Positions 34,427 to 46,674 of a stretch of 64,000 bases of DNA are shown piece by piece (positions within the stretch are counted from its first letter, which is position 1; every line of letters starts with the position of its first letter). The stretch is from Hysterangium stoloniferum (lineage: Eukaryota; Basidiomycota; Agaricomycetes; Hysterangiales; Hysterangiaceae). Below the pieces are notes generated by a model that saw nothing but the letters and a program-made list of their open reading frames with translations, was not told the DNA's origin and ran no database searches. The position numbers and the translations under genes were made by a program. The DNA lies in the NCBI GenBank assembly GCA_015178975.1, contig WHVD01000135.1:124001-188000 (forward strand), read 5' to 3'.

Positions 34427-34998
34427 GCTCTTCCTTGGAAAGTCCACTAAAAGCCGGTTCAAACCATTTCAATGCGGATCTCAACAAGTATGAAAGTGCA
34501 TAGTTGACTTTTTGGGAGCCTGTGGAGAATGCAGCAGATCAATTGCGGAAATTGAAGTGACATTGCATGAGGAAAGTAGAGAGTTTGTTTGGGTTGGAAT
34601 GCGTGAAGGGTTCCAGAGCATTGACTTTTGACTGCAGAGGTTCCAGATCTTTCTTTTTGCCTTCTCTGAGCATATGATTCATGAACCTTTCTAAAGTGAT
34701 CGCTAAATACTCAGAGGTGGGATCCGAAAGTAGCAGTCAATCGTTAGACGGGGGATTTTCGACACCCTTGCCGTTGTTGGGGGCCATGGAATCGTCCTCA
34801 TGCTCAGATTCGTCCTGGTTTTCCACGACTTCTTCAATATGGGCTTCTTCCATGGCTTCTGGCTGGTTCGTGAGTGTCTGGCTGGTATACAAAGTTAACA
34901 GGGAATGAAGAGTTGATGGTCCAGGTAATGATGCCTGTGCATGCACTTTTCTTCTTGGTGGCATATTGAACAATCTGCGAGTCTTAGTCAGAAAATAC

Positions 34999-35816
34999 TG
35001 TTAAGGGTATGTACACGGTGGGTTTCCAGAGAAACCCGCGGGAAAGTCGGTAGGACTTGGCTTCAGCTGATAGGCTGCACCCTCACAAGATCATATTGTC
35101 CAATTTCAAATGGGCAGACAGGAATCCCAGGGAGTCCAGGCAGAGTTCGTGGGTTGAGGGGTCATAGGTTGGAGGTCATGGGTTGAGAGAGAAGTCGGAG
35201 GTTGAGAGATAGATGTGTCGGAGCCCATGGGCTCTGACTAGTGAGAGCAGTGTAATTCAAAGAGGAGTTTAGAGCGGAAAATGTACTAGATTACTGGGAA
35301 GAATCTAAGCTGATTTTCTGACTGGATTGTATGTACAACATCTGCCAGACTATATAGACTGTGGAATGAATAACATACCAAATCCAGTAATAATGAAAAT
35401 GAAACTAGCAAAACATAAAACAAGATAAGTAAACACCAATTTGGTGTTAGGAATGGAATGGGATGGAGCGGAGTCCGAATCGTGACAGGTCATAAACCAT
35501 AATGGGAAATGGAGCGGGAGTGGAGTCTGAATTGTGACAGGTCATTTGACTAAAATGGGAATGGGGCTCAGTTAGAGAGATGACGGGTTTTCCGAGCGGG
35601 GTCTGGTGACTGATGTGTGGGACAAGGTCAGACATAGACAGGGATGGAGTCCAGTGGGTATTCCAGTGACTGATACATGACATAATGAAGTCGAATGTGG
35701 ACAAGTCTGACATATGGAGTCTGGCAGGAATTCCAGTAAACTGACAATTGGTGAGTATAGGGCGTGGGTGCATATAAGTTAGTGCCCAGAGTCCAGCGGG
35801 AATTCCAGTTGTAACA
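34999..35816 (-). repeat. Right-hand (5') LTR of Ty3 element 2, 818 bp
   Basis: Begins TGTTAAGGGTATG 34 bases upstream of the gag start and ends CCAGTTGTAACA. It holds the conserved GGACTTGGCTTCAGCTGATA block (35052), a TATA box on the minus strand (about 35351) and three related subunits ending in GAATTCCAGT/GTATTCCAGT (35647-35812). The next bases are CTATA; a matching left flank was not found. Confidence 0.85.
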
Positions 35817-37868
35817 CTATATATCATTTACCTATGATGATAATATGATATCAGAGTGAAATCGTCAATGATGTCAAACTGAGACAAGTTGAAGATATTC
35901 AAGATTGTTGAAGAATAGTTGAGTTGGAAGTCAAGTTGGAAATTGAGTTGAAAAGTTGAAGGAATGTTGAAGAAATATTGGGAAAGTCAAATTGAATATT
36001 CTTGAAATTTGAGCTTGTATTTTCATGACACCAAGTACTGAATATAAGTAGTTTTGTGGGTCAGAGTGGTCAGCCAAAAAACCCTTCCAATGAGTCTCCT
36101 GTATATATATATTTGTAGTATTTCCATATTTGGAGTGTATGTAATGGCATTGTATTTCAACAATCTAGATATGATAGAGTATATTCACAAATATTTTTGA
36201 TATTGTTGCAATTTTATCCTCTGACTTATCAAAGATATACATCTGAAGTACTAAACAATGGAAGGGTTTTTTGAGTCACTGTAAGCAGTATGAGCAATAC
36301 TTCAAAATCAATGAAGGTATTATTGCATAAACTTCTAAATATGAGTGGCATTCTAACTGGGTATTCTTAGTCAATATTCAAACTGAAGGGTAGTAATGTA
36401 CAAGATGGGGTTTTATACTAAAGTAAACACAGGCACAGAAGGCTGAAATGGATATTTGATATGAATGGAACAGGAGATCAAGAAAAGGAAATAATTAAGT
36501 GTGTGTGTTGTCAGGACACCATCATTGGAGATGCTGCTATTGAGAACACCAATGTTAGGATGCCAGAGGATAGTGCAGGTGGAAAACACACATATGTAGT
36601 GGCCTGAATGACATGGTCTCTAACAGAAAGGTTCTAAATCAATATCTGAACTGGGGATTAGTAGAATACAAGACAATAATTTATACTAAAAGATTCAATG
36701 ACAGACAGATGAGTGGAATGGAAGGGAAGTGGGGTATGAGTATGAATGAGAATAAATGGCACCAGAGACACTCCAAGGCTTTTGGAGTTGGAGAGCCATC
36801 TAAAAATCTTAATATTTGGCCAAATTTTCTAAACATTTTTTTAACTGGCAAAGTGTTTGTAATTTTCAAATTTTAGTAGGTTTTTTCAAGGTGGAAAATC
36901 ATATCTGAAATCCCTAAAGATCTGCATCAAGAACTCTGAGGAAACATCATCAGTCATAGTTTCCTGTTACAAATTTTGAAGGTTTTCATATATGATTTTT
37001 CACTTGAAAAATCCTCCTAAAACTTAAAAATTTCAAACAGTTCATCAGTTCAAAAAATTCTTAGGCAATTTGGCCAAGTATTATGACTTTTGGAAGGGTT
37101 TCAAACTCCAAAAACCTTGGGGTGCCTTCAGTGCTGGAATGTGCAGAAGGCATCCATATGATATGACCATAAGAAAGGTTACAACCGTTTTCAGAACTTA
37201 TTTACTCTCCTTCGCGCCAAATACGTAGAAGCTTTTCATGGAAGTAAGTCCTAGTGAAGAAGATTCTTAAAACTCTTGCAACTCCGGGGAAACTTTTCTT
37301 TTTGATGTGACCGGGGTACCCCAGATACGGAGACGTTGAACGACCTTCTGTGAGCCCATGGAAACGGCAGAATTACTCCTGCGGACGGACTCTTAAGCTG
37401 GATTACCACTGAGGAGCTTGGGATCGTAGCGATTGAAAATTGATCATGTCGATTTTAAAATTTGAATGTAGGGGAATAATATGAAATTAGATATGTAACA
37501 TACAAGAACATCTAAGTGAAATATGAATACATGTCTCGACACCTTAGGAAGGTTCCAGCTGTTTGTTACAATTCATGCAGAAACCGAATAAAAACGTGTC
37601 GCTGCATTAAGTCTTCCCTAGATTCAGTACTCTCCACCCGTTGGTTAATCGGATGCAGGGCAGTTGCCAGGGTGCAAATAGAAAAAAAAAGAAGTAAAAG
37701 TCTTAATCAGCGAGCAGTGTTAATAGCCCCAGACAATGGCTTGCGCATGTAACAGGACTCCGGGGGCGAACGAAGAGAACAACAGGATATTTCACCGACC
37801 GAGTAAAAATAACAAGATAGTATTACAATATCACCATGGCTGCAAACAAGGGAAGTTGATATAGAAGT
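35817..37868. other. Gene-free AT-rich region
   Basis: No gene supported. Short frames at 36613-36876 and 37516-37752 have no recognisable content. A better-composed patch at 37180-37430 reads MGSQKVVQRLRIWGTPV on the minus strand but stops after about 30 codons; it may be a remnant. Confidence 0.4.
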
Positions 37869-38649
37869 TCAACAAACAACTGGCACACTCACCATTCCAG
37901 CAAAAAGGCGACCGTCAGCATGTGTTTCGTATGTGGTATCGCCACGTGCCTCGTTTACCTTTACAACATCAAACTTCCCCGACTCCGCATTATAGTGGAA
38001 GATCCGCTTCACACCTGCCCACCTACACCATTCAACGCATCGCCAACAAGGCCTCGCGTTCCCCAACCCGTGTTTCGTGATTCTCGCCACATACAGATCA
38101 GCACCGTTAACTCTCGGATCTCTACGACGCCCAGACCGCTGTCGAACAGATTCGTTAAGGGCATGCGGGACGTCCTCCTCGTCCTCTGGCCCCGATCGAT
38201 GTGGACTCGCGCTGCGACTCTCGCTCTCCGACGACTCCGAGCTGTTCATCCCCCGCCCCTTCTTCTTCCGCCCGTGCTTGGTATGATTCTTCGCCGAGTA
38301 GCGTCCATGAAAGACACCACTCGACTGCCTGGCCTTTCGCCGGACGCACGCCTGTCCGTGGTTGTCGTTCGGGAACACGGCGATCGAAGACTTGGTTTTG
38401 GGACTGCTGCTTGAATGCGGGGGACATGCCAGTGGCGTTGAATATTGCGTGCATTTCTGCGTGCATTGATGTAGGCTTGCGGTGGCCGCGTTTAGCGACT
38501 TCAGAACCGTCGTAATGTGGACGATGGTGATTGTAGCCTGTAGAGATAATCTTTCCACCTTTGACCAGGATTGCACCCAGGTTGAAGCACATTGTAGACT
38601 TGGAGGCGGCATCAGCGCACTGAGAGAGGTAAAACTGCGACTTGCTCAT
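37869..38649 (-). CDS. Cytidine/deoxycytidylate deaminase-like protein (frame break in middle)
   Basis: Start MSKSQFYLSQCADAAS at 38649. The zinc site of the CDA/dCMP deaminase fold is complete: HAEMHAI (His and catalytic Glu) near residue 63 and PCWRCVEWC (two Cys) far downstream. These enzymes hydrolyse the amino group of cytosine in nucleosides or nucleotides. Between the two halves of the site lies a long, charged, low-complexity Ser/Arg/Lys/Glu insert. The N-terminal and C-terminal parts are in different frames; the switch must fall between about 38430 and 38155, and I found no convincing intron there. Either a small intron escapes me or the copy carries a one-base frameshift. The C-terminus after HADGRLFAG may use a further intron (GTGAGTG). 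Confidence 0.75.
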
Positions 38650-39012
38650 TGTTATCGATCTCGATAACAGGTTAATCTTTACAAGTCAAACCAAGTCAAT
38701 ATAACAGCTCTCAATTGTATTCAAAATATCAAACTTACATTTCGCAAATGGCTTCTAATTTATCCAAGATATAAGGAAAAACGATTGGCTCTAGGAATGG
38801 CCCTCGAGAAAGTTCAAAGTTAGGTTGTAGTCCGTGACTCAACAAAAATTTAGGCGAGTCACAGCTATATGTCACAATTGTAATCAAATGATGGTTCAAT
38901 TTTTAAATCGCAAAATCCTGATAAAAGAACCCAAAATCGTAATATCCATCCAGCTGTCGTTAAAATACAGTAAGCAAAGGCCCATATGGCATCATATTTC
39001 CAGACAACCAAA
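38650..39012. other. Intergenic region between deaminase and CHO2
   Basis: Contains the promoter of the deaminase-like gene and the 3' region of CHO2; no further gene seen. Confidence 0.4.
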
Positions 39013-42000
39013 TCAATGGAGGATCTCCTTCGACACCAGAATTCGATTAGCCAACGCAGACAGGTTCGCATCGGCCACAATAACTTCTGTCGAATATTCT
39101 ACGTCGAACACCTGTTCTATAGCCTTCGCCAGTCTCTTCGCTTGCTTCTCCGACCAAAAATTAAAGTCGTCCGGATCGTGGTCATCATTGACGATCCGTT
39201 CTGACGAAGACTGAGACGATAGTGGTAAGAGTGACGGATCTGCATCGAGGGCGAGGACTACGAGACGCATGAGTGTCATACGGACGGAATTGAAGGTTAA
39301 ATCAGGCGCCTTTTCAACTGTGCGAGAATGGCCATTACTGGGAGGTATCAAAGCGAGGAGCTGCTTGTTATCTCACCATATATCTGCAACGTTGCTGTGC
39401 TTATCACATTATACTTGCCGTCATGATGGTACCTTACCTAAATGTCTGTCAGAATTACTGCTCGAGAAAGTCCAGGGAGCATCAACATCTTACTTCATAT
39501 TCTCCACACGTCCATGGTAACTTGTCCCCTTTAAAGACGACCTCGCCTACCTCTTTCATAGGAGAATCGGGTTTTTCAAACTCCAGCGGTACATCGCCAT
39601 CCCATCCATCGTCATACACAGGAACCCACATGCCCAACGACGACACCTTCGTTACCATCGATGACTTGTTTGCACTTTTCTGTAGAATAGTCAGTCAATA
39701 ATACATTATAAACACCCGCCGGTGCCCACCCTATATATCCCGATCCAGTCTCGTTTCGAATGCGTCGCGGGAGCGCGCCATTGAACAGTAATGGGCTCTC
39801 CAAGATGGAACCGAGCAGGATCGGCCTTGATTGTAATATGGTACTTGGATCTGTCTAGGGCAGCTATATCGCTCGTAACGCGGCTATACAATCCCACAGT
39901 CCACATGTCAGACGCTTACAAAGGATACAATAACTGTAACAACTACAGACCTTATAACGAACTTCTCCCTCGAGTGCTTTAATAACACCCTGGTATCTTG
40001 TACGACTTCTGATAGCGCTGGTTTTAGCAAAAGCTCCTTCATCGCCTCCGCAGTCTCCTCATACACCTTGTCAAACGTGCCTTTGACTTCTTGGGCGACT
40101 CGTTTGATCTCAGGGACGTGTCTACCCGCTCGGGATTCCAGGAGCAGCGCGTTCTTCATGGCGACCTTCTTAATGACCTTTGTCAAACCCGCTTCTTGGC
40201 GCAATGATGACCCATAAAGCCGCTGCATGTGTGGGCTGAGGAAAAACAGAACAGGAGGTCGAAATGATGACATGACATGAAAAAACGCAACCGCTTACTT
40301 CTCAACCTTGCTAAGGAACCACCAGTGCGAAATTTGAGAAATAACAGCAAGCGCGAACACAAGTTTGCTTCCACTAATAAGTGCCAATCCGAAGAACGCC
40401 GCGCCGCTCATCGTTCGCTCGGGGTTGTTTAGGAAACTGGTGGCATGAGTTAGCCTGCTTATGCATGGATATTGACCAACTGTGCGAACTAACCGATAGA
40501 TACCGGTGTACTCAAGTGTAGCTGGATAATCCTCGATGAAGAAATCGCCGAAGAACCACCCTGAACACGACATAAGTGGATGAAACATGGATGATACAGA
40601 CAGGCCATACCAAAGACACCCAGAACATCATAACACTCGGCAGCAGTCCACATATGCAGTCCAATGAGGATCTAAATTCACCTCGTTAGTTCGTGGCAGC
40701 GTCAGCGATTTAGCACAGACTGACAGCGCCAAGTGTATGCCGAAGAAGCTGGTCGCCGACAGTCCATTCAGCAGGTATCGAATATGTCTGCCATGCCAAA
40801 CCCACAAACGAAGCTACAATCGCCGTGTTTTACAAACGTAAGCAACTGGCATCCCTAACACAAAAGCACGAATACCCACCATACGTCATACACAAGCTTA
40901 AATTATACAACGACTTCCAATTATTGAACGCCTCACGGATAGCGTCCTGACCGGCCTGCTTTCCTGGGTAATGATAATGCGTGATGAAGTGGCGCACGAG
41001 GAATTTGCTCTCGCTTTGTGCCTTCAAAAGTAGCCCTAGCCCGAAAGAGTGGAAGAAACGCCATGCAAGGGCATGTACGAAGTGATACGCTAGGTGCGTG
41101 CGCGTGGAGCTAAAACCAGGTTGGAGGAAGCTGAAGCAGAGGGCGTAGCCGAGGAGAAGCACCAACTTGACGTCCGAAGCACTGACATTGGGCGTAAGGT
41201 CGCTGTCAGAGCACAACAAAGTGCAACATACCGGAAAGGGTCGATGTTGCGAATGATAAGCGTGTCCTTTCTGAAGTACATATTCATAAGATCGTGTTGA
41301 GTGAGCGTCGGAGCCCGTGGCCGCTTTACAGGAGGAGCCCTACTCGGACTATCGTTCCTCTGCTGAACGCTCGTCGACGGGCCGTAAACTTCATCCATCT
41401 CAGTCTCGAGATCCGTCTCCGGTTCCGATGTCTCTCCCTCCGTAACAGTGGGCGTAGTCGAAATATCCATGTCCAGCACGGCTCTAGGCTTCCGCGGGCG
41501 GGCCCCAGGCGGCGTTGCAGAGCGCGCCATCTGTGGTGCAAACAAAGGCGTACGTTGTGCGATGGGCTTGCGCTGCCCATACATACGTTCGATATCTACG
41601 TGCAGGTGATTAGCGTTTGGAAATGCAGTTCTGTTGAAGACTGCTGACGGGGGTTCTCGAAGAATACGAGGAAGGCAAACTGCGCTGCGTGGGCTGCAAG
41701 ACTGACGAACAGGACAGGGTAGCTTCCGACGATGAGGGATAGGCCGTAGTATCCGGCATAGCCTAGAGTGGGAGTTAGCTTGTGTACGATAATATTGCAA
41801 TATAGACAGGCCCATTTTTGCTGACAAAATTGCAAATTCCACTGGCAACGTAGCCTGGATATGATCTTTTACAGAAGCCCACGGGCGGTTTATTCCATTG
41901 CTATTCTGGAACGTGGCAGATTTAACAGAAATAGGCTATTTATATTCTTTGTCCTTTGAGTGTAAACTCGGTAGCCAGTTTAGTTTGCCAAACGTCAAAA

Positions 42001-43099
42001 TAGCAATAAATTCAACACGCCACGGTGAACCACTTGTAAGGGAACCTCCGTCCAGTGGATGCTTTTATATGGTATTTTCGCAGCGCCTGGTTGATGAACA
42101 TAACACGTACCAACGGAATACATAGGGTGCGGTGCCATTTCGAATACACCATCAAACACCAAAGCGCCGCGTTGGAAGAAGACGTCGCCCCAATACCAAC
42201 CGTAGTCTTTGACGACATGGTGTGCCTCAGTCTTGACCCAAAGATTGAATGCAATAAGAACGATTCCACTGATCCATCTGTAAAGATGAATGGAAAATTT
42301 TTCATTCGCAGGCGGGAAGGCACATACCTCATAATGTGCATAACGGTGGACAGACCGTCTGGAACGCGGAAACACGCAAATGCGAACATGCAGTAGGACA
42401 AAAAGTCGCTGTTTGTTATATCAGTCGTGCATGCAAAACTACTGAAAAAAAACGTACTTCAATAAAATGATGTCTACGGCTTGTCGGAAAAGTAGCCATG
42501 TATTATACTCTAATGGCAGTTCCTAGTGGGGAATGTCAGACTAGACAAAATCCAAATTATGCGCACGAACATCAAATGAATAATCCTTTCCCATCTTTCC
42601 CTGGAGCTGACTCCGAATCCATGCTCTAACTTTCGGTCTCTTCTCGCCATCTAGCCAGGCACGACGCTGAACCTCACGCACAATCCATTTCTTCTTGCTT
42701 TGTTTGGTGAGAACCCAGCCAAGCCCAGCATCATAGGCAGTCCGCCAAAATACGAAATAAAAGAAGAAAAAGGGCTTCGCAATACGGTTGGGCAATAGAG
42801 CAAATAGCACAAGCTGAGAGCCCAAGAGGGCAAGATTGACCAGATCCAAGTGTGATTTTGGGTGCCACGGGTGAAACAACGAAGTCAAGACATCATGCGT
42901 TGTTGGAACACGAAAAACTGTGTCACATGGTTGTTATCGCCTTACTATGGCTATAAAGGGTTGCTTCCTTACCCGTTCCGCTAGGAGTTTTGCCCCACAC
43001 GACCTCTTCACGGCGCGGTGTCTCTGTCTCACTTACAGAAACATTGGCAGAAGGCTGTCCTGTAAGTGAACGACGCCTTCGTGCTCCTGGTGATCCCAT
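39013..43099 (-). CDS. CHO2: Phosphatidylethanolamine N-methyltransferase
   Basis: This ER membrane enzyme transfers the first methyl group from SAM to phosphatidylethanolamine. Start ATG 43099 ([13 protein letters not shown]). Exons followed by hand: 42973-43099, 42571-42917, 42458-42522, 42328-42408, 42111-42277, 41649-41762, 41232-41595, 40880-41181, 40725-40813, 40611-40671, 40494-40560, 40299-40436 and 39951-40235, then three or four more to 39013. Diagnostic parts are [20 protein letters not shown], two hydrophobic methyltransferase modules with [18 protein letters not shown] and [16 protein letters not shown], and C-terminal [18 protein letters not shown]. One late junction near 39350 does not resolve in frame by hand. 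Intron 41763-42110 is 348 bp, far longer than the others. It diverges from DUF1365. Confidence 0.93.
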
Positions 43100-43196
43100 C
43101 TATGGAACAAAAGTTGGTCAAAGGAGAAGCAAGCGAGCAGCAGCCTTGGAGATCCAGAGACACTGTATTTTATATTAAGTCACGCCGTCACAGTCT
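43100..43196. promoter_or_regulatory. Bidirectional promoter between CHO2 and DUF1365
   Basis: Only 97 bp separate the two start codons if the upstream ATG of DUF1365 is used (183 bp for the internal ATG at 43277-43285 region). Any core promoter must be shared. A TATATTAAG-like AT patch lies at about 43170. I could not identify an inositol/choline-type CATGTG element with certainty. Confidence 0.5.
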
Positions 43197-44923
43197 ATGC
43201 GGTATGTCACTGCGTCTGGTCTGGGAACTACTATCCCGTTCAGATTAACGCTATCTACTTATCCCCGTGACATCATGCTTGCTGGCAAAGCTTATATTCT
43301 TCAGAATCAAGTCACTCATGTTCGCTATCTACCATCTCTTTCGAAGCATTCATTTATGTATCCTACTTTCTCACTGCTTGTTTCCTTGAATTCGCTGGAA
43401 AACAACGAGCTTCAACTTTTTGGGGGCTTATTATTCGGGTACGGTAGTATTTGGAATCGTGTCACCGGACTTGGAGCACGCGGTTATTTGTATAATATTC
43501 CGAAAGTTCCCCGGACGATCAGGCACAAACTTATTGATGTGTTAAATTCGCATGGACATAATGGAGAGGAATTGGATGATTCATGGTTAATGACTATGCC
43601 AAGCTTCCTCGGAATTGAGGGAATAAATCCGTTATCTGTTCATTTCTGCTACAGACGTGGCAGCACTGCTTTATGGATTACCGTCTTAGAAGTGAGTCAT
43701 ATATCAATACCACATTGTTAGACTCGTCTCCAACTGAATCCCAGGTGCACAACACTTTCGGGGAGAGACACGTTTATGTGCTAGACGCTGCTAATAGCAA
43801 GGAAGTTACCCACGAGTAAATTAGGAATATCACATTACAAATCTACTTGTGTTCTGACATATTCAGTAGCTTTCATTACCAATGGACATTTCCTCGACAA
43901 TTTCACGTGTCTCCATTTAATGACCGCTCAGGGCATTATCTGTGTCAAATGATCCCGCCCTCTCGTCCACCTTCTGACACTCCATTGCCACATCCAAGAC
44001 CAATAATCAAATTAACTTTACTGACTGCTCCGCCACAATCAAGCAAAAAGCTCGTAGCCGTCCAACGTAGTGTATCGTGCACCCCACTCTCGAACTGGAA
44101 TTTACTCTCCACCCTCATCTGCTCTCCTCTTGGCCTTCTCCTCGCTCTTCCACGCATAATTTATCAAGCTTATTTATTACACTACCATAAACGACTCGAT
44201 GTGTATGCACGCCCCGAACCATGTGCACCCGACTCATCTATTGAAGGCAATTTGCCGACTGTTATCAACAAAGTTCAAACAGACGCGCATTACCCTCCTC
44301 GCGGTGCAGTCGGTTGGGCCAGTAAAGGTTTACTAGAAAAGTGGTGTGAAAAGCGCGTTTATCAATATTTACGCCGCCGTATTACCATCATGGATATTTC
44401 AGTCACTTTCATTCCGGCCAACATAGCTGAGAGGCGGGTGACAATATCTCCCGAAACATCCCAGGGCAGTCGTGTGCTTATAATACATTATCGCTCACCT
44501 CGAATCTTTCCCATCATTTTTATGACGCCGTCAGCCGCTCACGCGCTCCTCTTAGGCGTGCACGCCGACAAGGTGTTCTCGGTCTCCTCAGAAGACCTAT
44601 TCAAAGAAGCATTTAGCGCTTCCTCCGAGGCCGTTGTCCAGAAACAGCCCTGGCTCGCTCGTAAGGCACGGAACATCCGAGAAGCTTCTGTCCCGTCACA
44701 CTTGGGCCTGACAATACCGTCATGTCACCCACTAGACGACCCTCCGAGAGTAGTGGCGATCCTGGTTCTCTCACTCTTGTTTCTCTTGGAAAGAATAGAG
44801 AAAGGTGTGTTTGGTGTTTTCAGAGCCCGGTTTGTTGAAGGTAATGAGCCGTGGGGAGGATGGGAAAGGCTTGTGGAAAAGCGAACATTGGCCGTACTGG
44901 GTAGTGTTAGGAGAGGACCTTGA
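43197..44923 (+). CDS. DUF1365 family protein
   Basis: The frame starts MRYVTASGLG at 43197; MLAGKAYIL slightly downstream is an alternative start. The family landmarks are present: NQVTHVRYLPSLSKHSF, LFGYGSIWNRVTGL, WLMTMPSFLGIEGINPL, VHNTFGERHVYVLDA and FPRQFHVSPFNDRSG. Two introns were read: 43692-43742 (GTGAGTC...TCCCAG) and about 43817-43867 (GTAAAT...ATTCAG). The C-terminal half is longer than in bacterial members, with hydrophobic stretches (LLSTLICSPLGLLLALP, VVAILVLSLLFLLERI) suggesting membrane association. Function is unknown; in bacteria the family often sits beside fatty-acid cyclopropane synthases, so a lipid role is an inference strengthened here by the divergent CHO2 neighbour. 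Confidence 0.88.
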
Positions 44924-45488
44924 TTGGTTCCTGTTTGGGATACTTTGCCTTGTATTGTATCACTGGCAGTGTTTATATATTTTATATCTTTCACGCCTGT
45001 ATCAACCACGTATCGCAAATATTACGTTTCCCAGGAACATATTTAACCTCGTTAATCAAGAAACGACAGGTCCTGATACGTGTCTTCAAAACAATTGATT
45101 TAGTCATCGGTAACAATCGCCAGCAAACAACAATTGAACCTTGTGGCAAGAAGAGTACGAAAATTAAGTAAAGTATTAGAGAATTAAGAATGGTAATCTC
45201 TGGATTATTTGGTATGGACATCATGCGCCGGCAGTAGAAGTGAGTAGTGTTGGCTATTTGTAGCAGTATCTATCCGGACATCCTTCAATTTAGAATATCC
45301 CTCAAGAACCATTATATGATGAATTATCCATTGTTTTCACATATTGCTGTGTGTAACCTCGCCTTTTGCTGGACCTCTCTACCAATCACTGGTATCTCCG
45401 CCGTCCGGTATCCTGAGATCGACACGTCCGGTGGTCCAAGCACGCACTTCAAATGTCTATTATCCCTCATGGTTCTCTTCTAACATGG
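44924..45488. other. Gene-free spacer
   Basis: 3' region of DUF1365 and an AT-rich stretch; no further gene supported. Confidence 0.4.
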
Positions 45489-46540
45489 TCAACGTATTGA
45501 AAACCCAATCATTTCAATCCGTAAGGAAGAGGGAAATTCCGGGTCTGTGTCCCGCCATGATGCGTGACGAAACGCGCTGAATGTCGCAGCACTATGGACC
45601 ACAGATAGGACACCCTGATATCCTAAGGATAGAAAACACTGAAAGAACGAAAAATGCAGTCTGCCCTTCGACGAATAGAGATCTACTTCATTAGGATTAT
45701 GAGTACATAGTCGTATCAGTCCTCCCAGAGATCCCAGGTTAGAGTTGTCACCATCCCATTGAACGTCCCCTTGGGTTGTGGAACCCGATATACACGAGGA
45801 TTCTAGAGTGAGAACTAGACCAACTGGGTGTTTTACACCTATCCTTTCGCAAAGGAGAGTAAGCACAAGGGACAAATTACCTGGATTGTAGCCGGTGGTC
45901 ACGAGAGCTTGGGGAAACCTTTTGGGAACGGGTTGGAAGCGAACGATGAATTTGAACTGTAGGTCAAAAACATGAAGAAGAAAAAGTTGTCGGGGGATAC
46001 GGGAAGGCCACGATGGCGATAAAAGAATTTCGTCCGATAGAACATCAGAATACTGAAAAGTTCTGCACCACAAAGTTCGAGAAGTAACCAAAATCCCGCA
46101 GGTCCTCCAGAGAAAGGAGGCGATGTTCCTTTTGTTTGATTGAAGAGACGATATGGGTGCAACTCCGACGGCTCCGCCTAATTCCAACGCAGCATTGAAA
46201 ATAGCCCCCACTATCCCTAATTGCGTGGGCAGTGGAGCCTTCCGGAGAATGGTGAGACCGATACCTTGAAAATCAAACAAAAGTATCGTGATATGTATCG
46301 CGTCGGACATACTTAAAGTGTATAAATGTCAAAGCTGTACCGGTGACTCCGATGCAGAAGGCGGGAAATACAGAGGACCAATTCCACCTGGACTATTTGC
46401 GAGTGGGAGAAGTGGTTAAGTTGTTGCCACCAATGTTAATCACTCCCCTGTGAAGATATTCGACTTCGATTCGAATCTATCAGAAAGACCACCAGGAGAT
46501 CCCATGACTATGATTCCCACAGTGGTAGGAAGCCTGAGTT
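45489..46540 (-). pseudogene. MFS-transporter-like C-terminal fragment (tentative)
   Basis: A 273-codon open frame on the minus strand includes LGIVGAIFNAALELGGAVGVA, a pattern like a late transmembrane helix of fungal drug transporters of the major facilitator superfamily. The sequence after it is not membrane-like, and no start or N-terminal half is found, although some related-looking pieces lie upstream to about 46540. I read it as a decayed fragment; the family call is uncertain. Confidence 0.35.
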
Positions 46541-46674
46541 TTTAACAGTGCTAAACCAATAGAGGCATCTTGGACGACTTGAACAAATGGACGTACAAGT
46601 GTGCTGTACACAGCAGTGGGTTTCAAGTGTAGATGTCATGTCACGACATGCTAAGCTGATGAAATACTGACGTC

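Larger units (their letters stand above)
31746..34964 (-). pseudogene. gag of Ty3 element 2, split by two solo LTRs
   Basis: The start MPPRRKVHAQ at 34964 corresponds to MPPRKNAKP of element 1. The body continues at 34430-34740, then a short piece at 33084-33130, then 31746-32441 with RITDYIIQFNNLAAHCQWG and a zinc knuckle CLLCGKPGHRVPECP. The linker before the knuckle holds a GTT/AAC repeat (about 31998-32022) that encodes a run of asparagines. Frameshifts separate the parts. Confidence 0.88.
25679..35816 (-). mobile_element. Degenerate Ty3/Gypsy chromodomain retrotransposon (element 2) riddled with solo LTRs
   Basis: The layout is as in element 1: right-hand LTR 34999-35816, gag start at 34964, then protease, RT, RNase H, integrase and chromodomain down to about 26460, and an antisense accessory frame at 25679-26234. 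It is diverged from element 1 and broken by stops, frameshifts and four inserted solo LTRs (29079-30133, 30828-31371, 32442-33083, 33131-34426). The left LTR could not be found, so the left boundary is set by the accessory frame. Confidence 0.9.

Noticed and set aside
38201-38515. Plus-strand frame of 104 aa opposite the deaminase gene
   Set aside because: Arg/Ser/Pro-rich shadow of the GC-rich low-complexity insert.
41094-41647. Plus-strand frames opposite CHO2
   Set aside because: Shadow frames of the CHO2 exons at 40880-41595.
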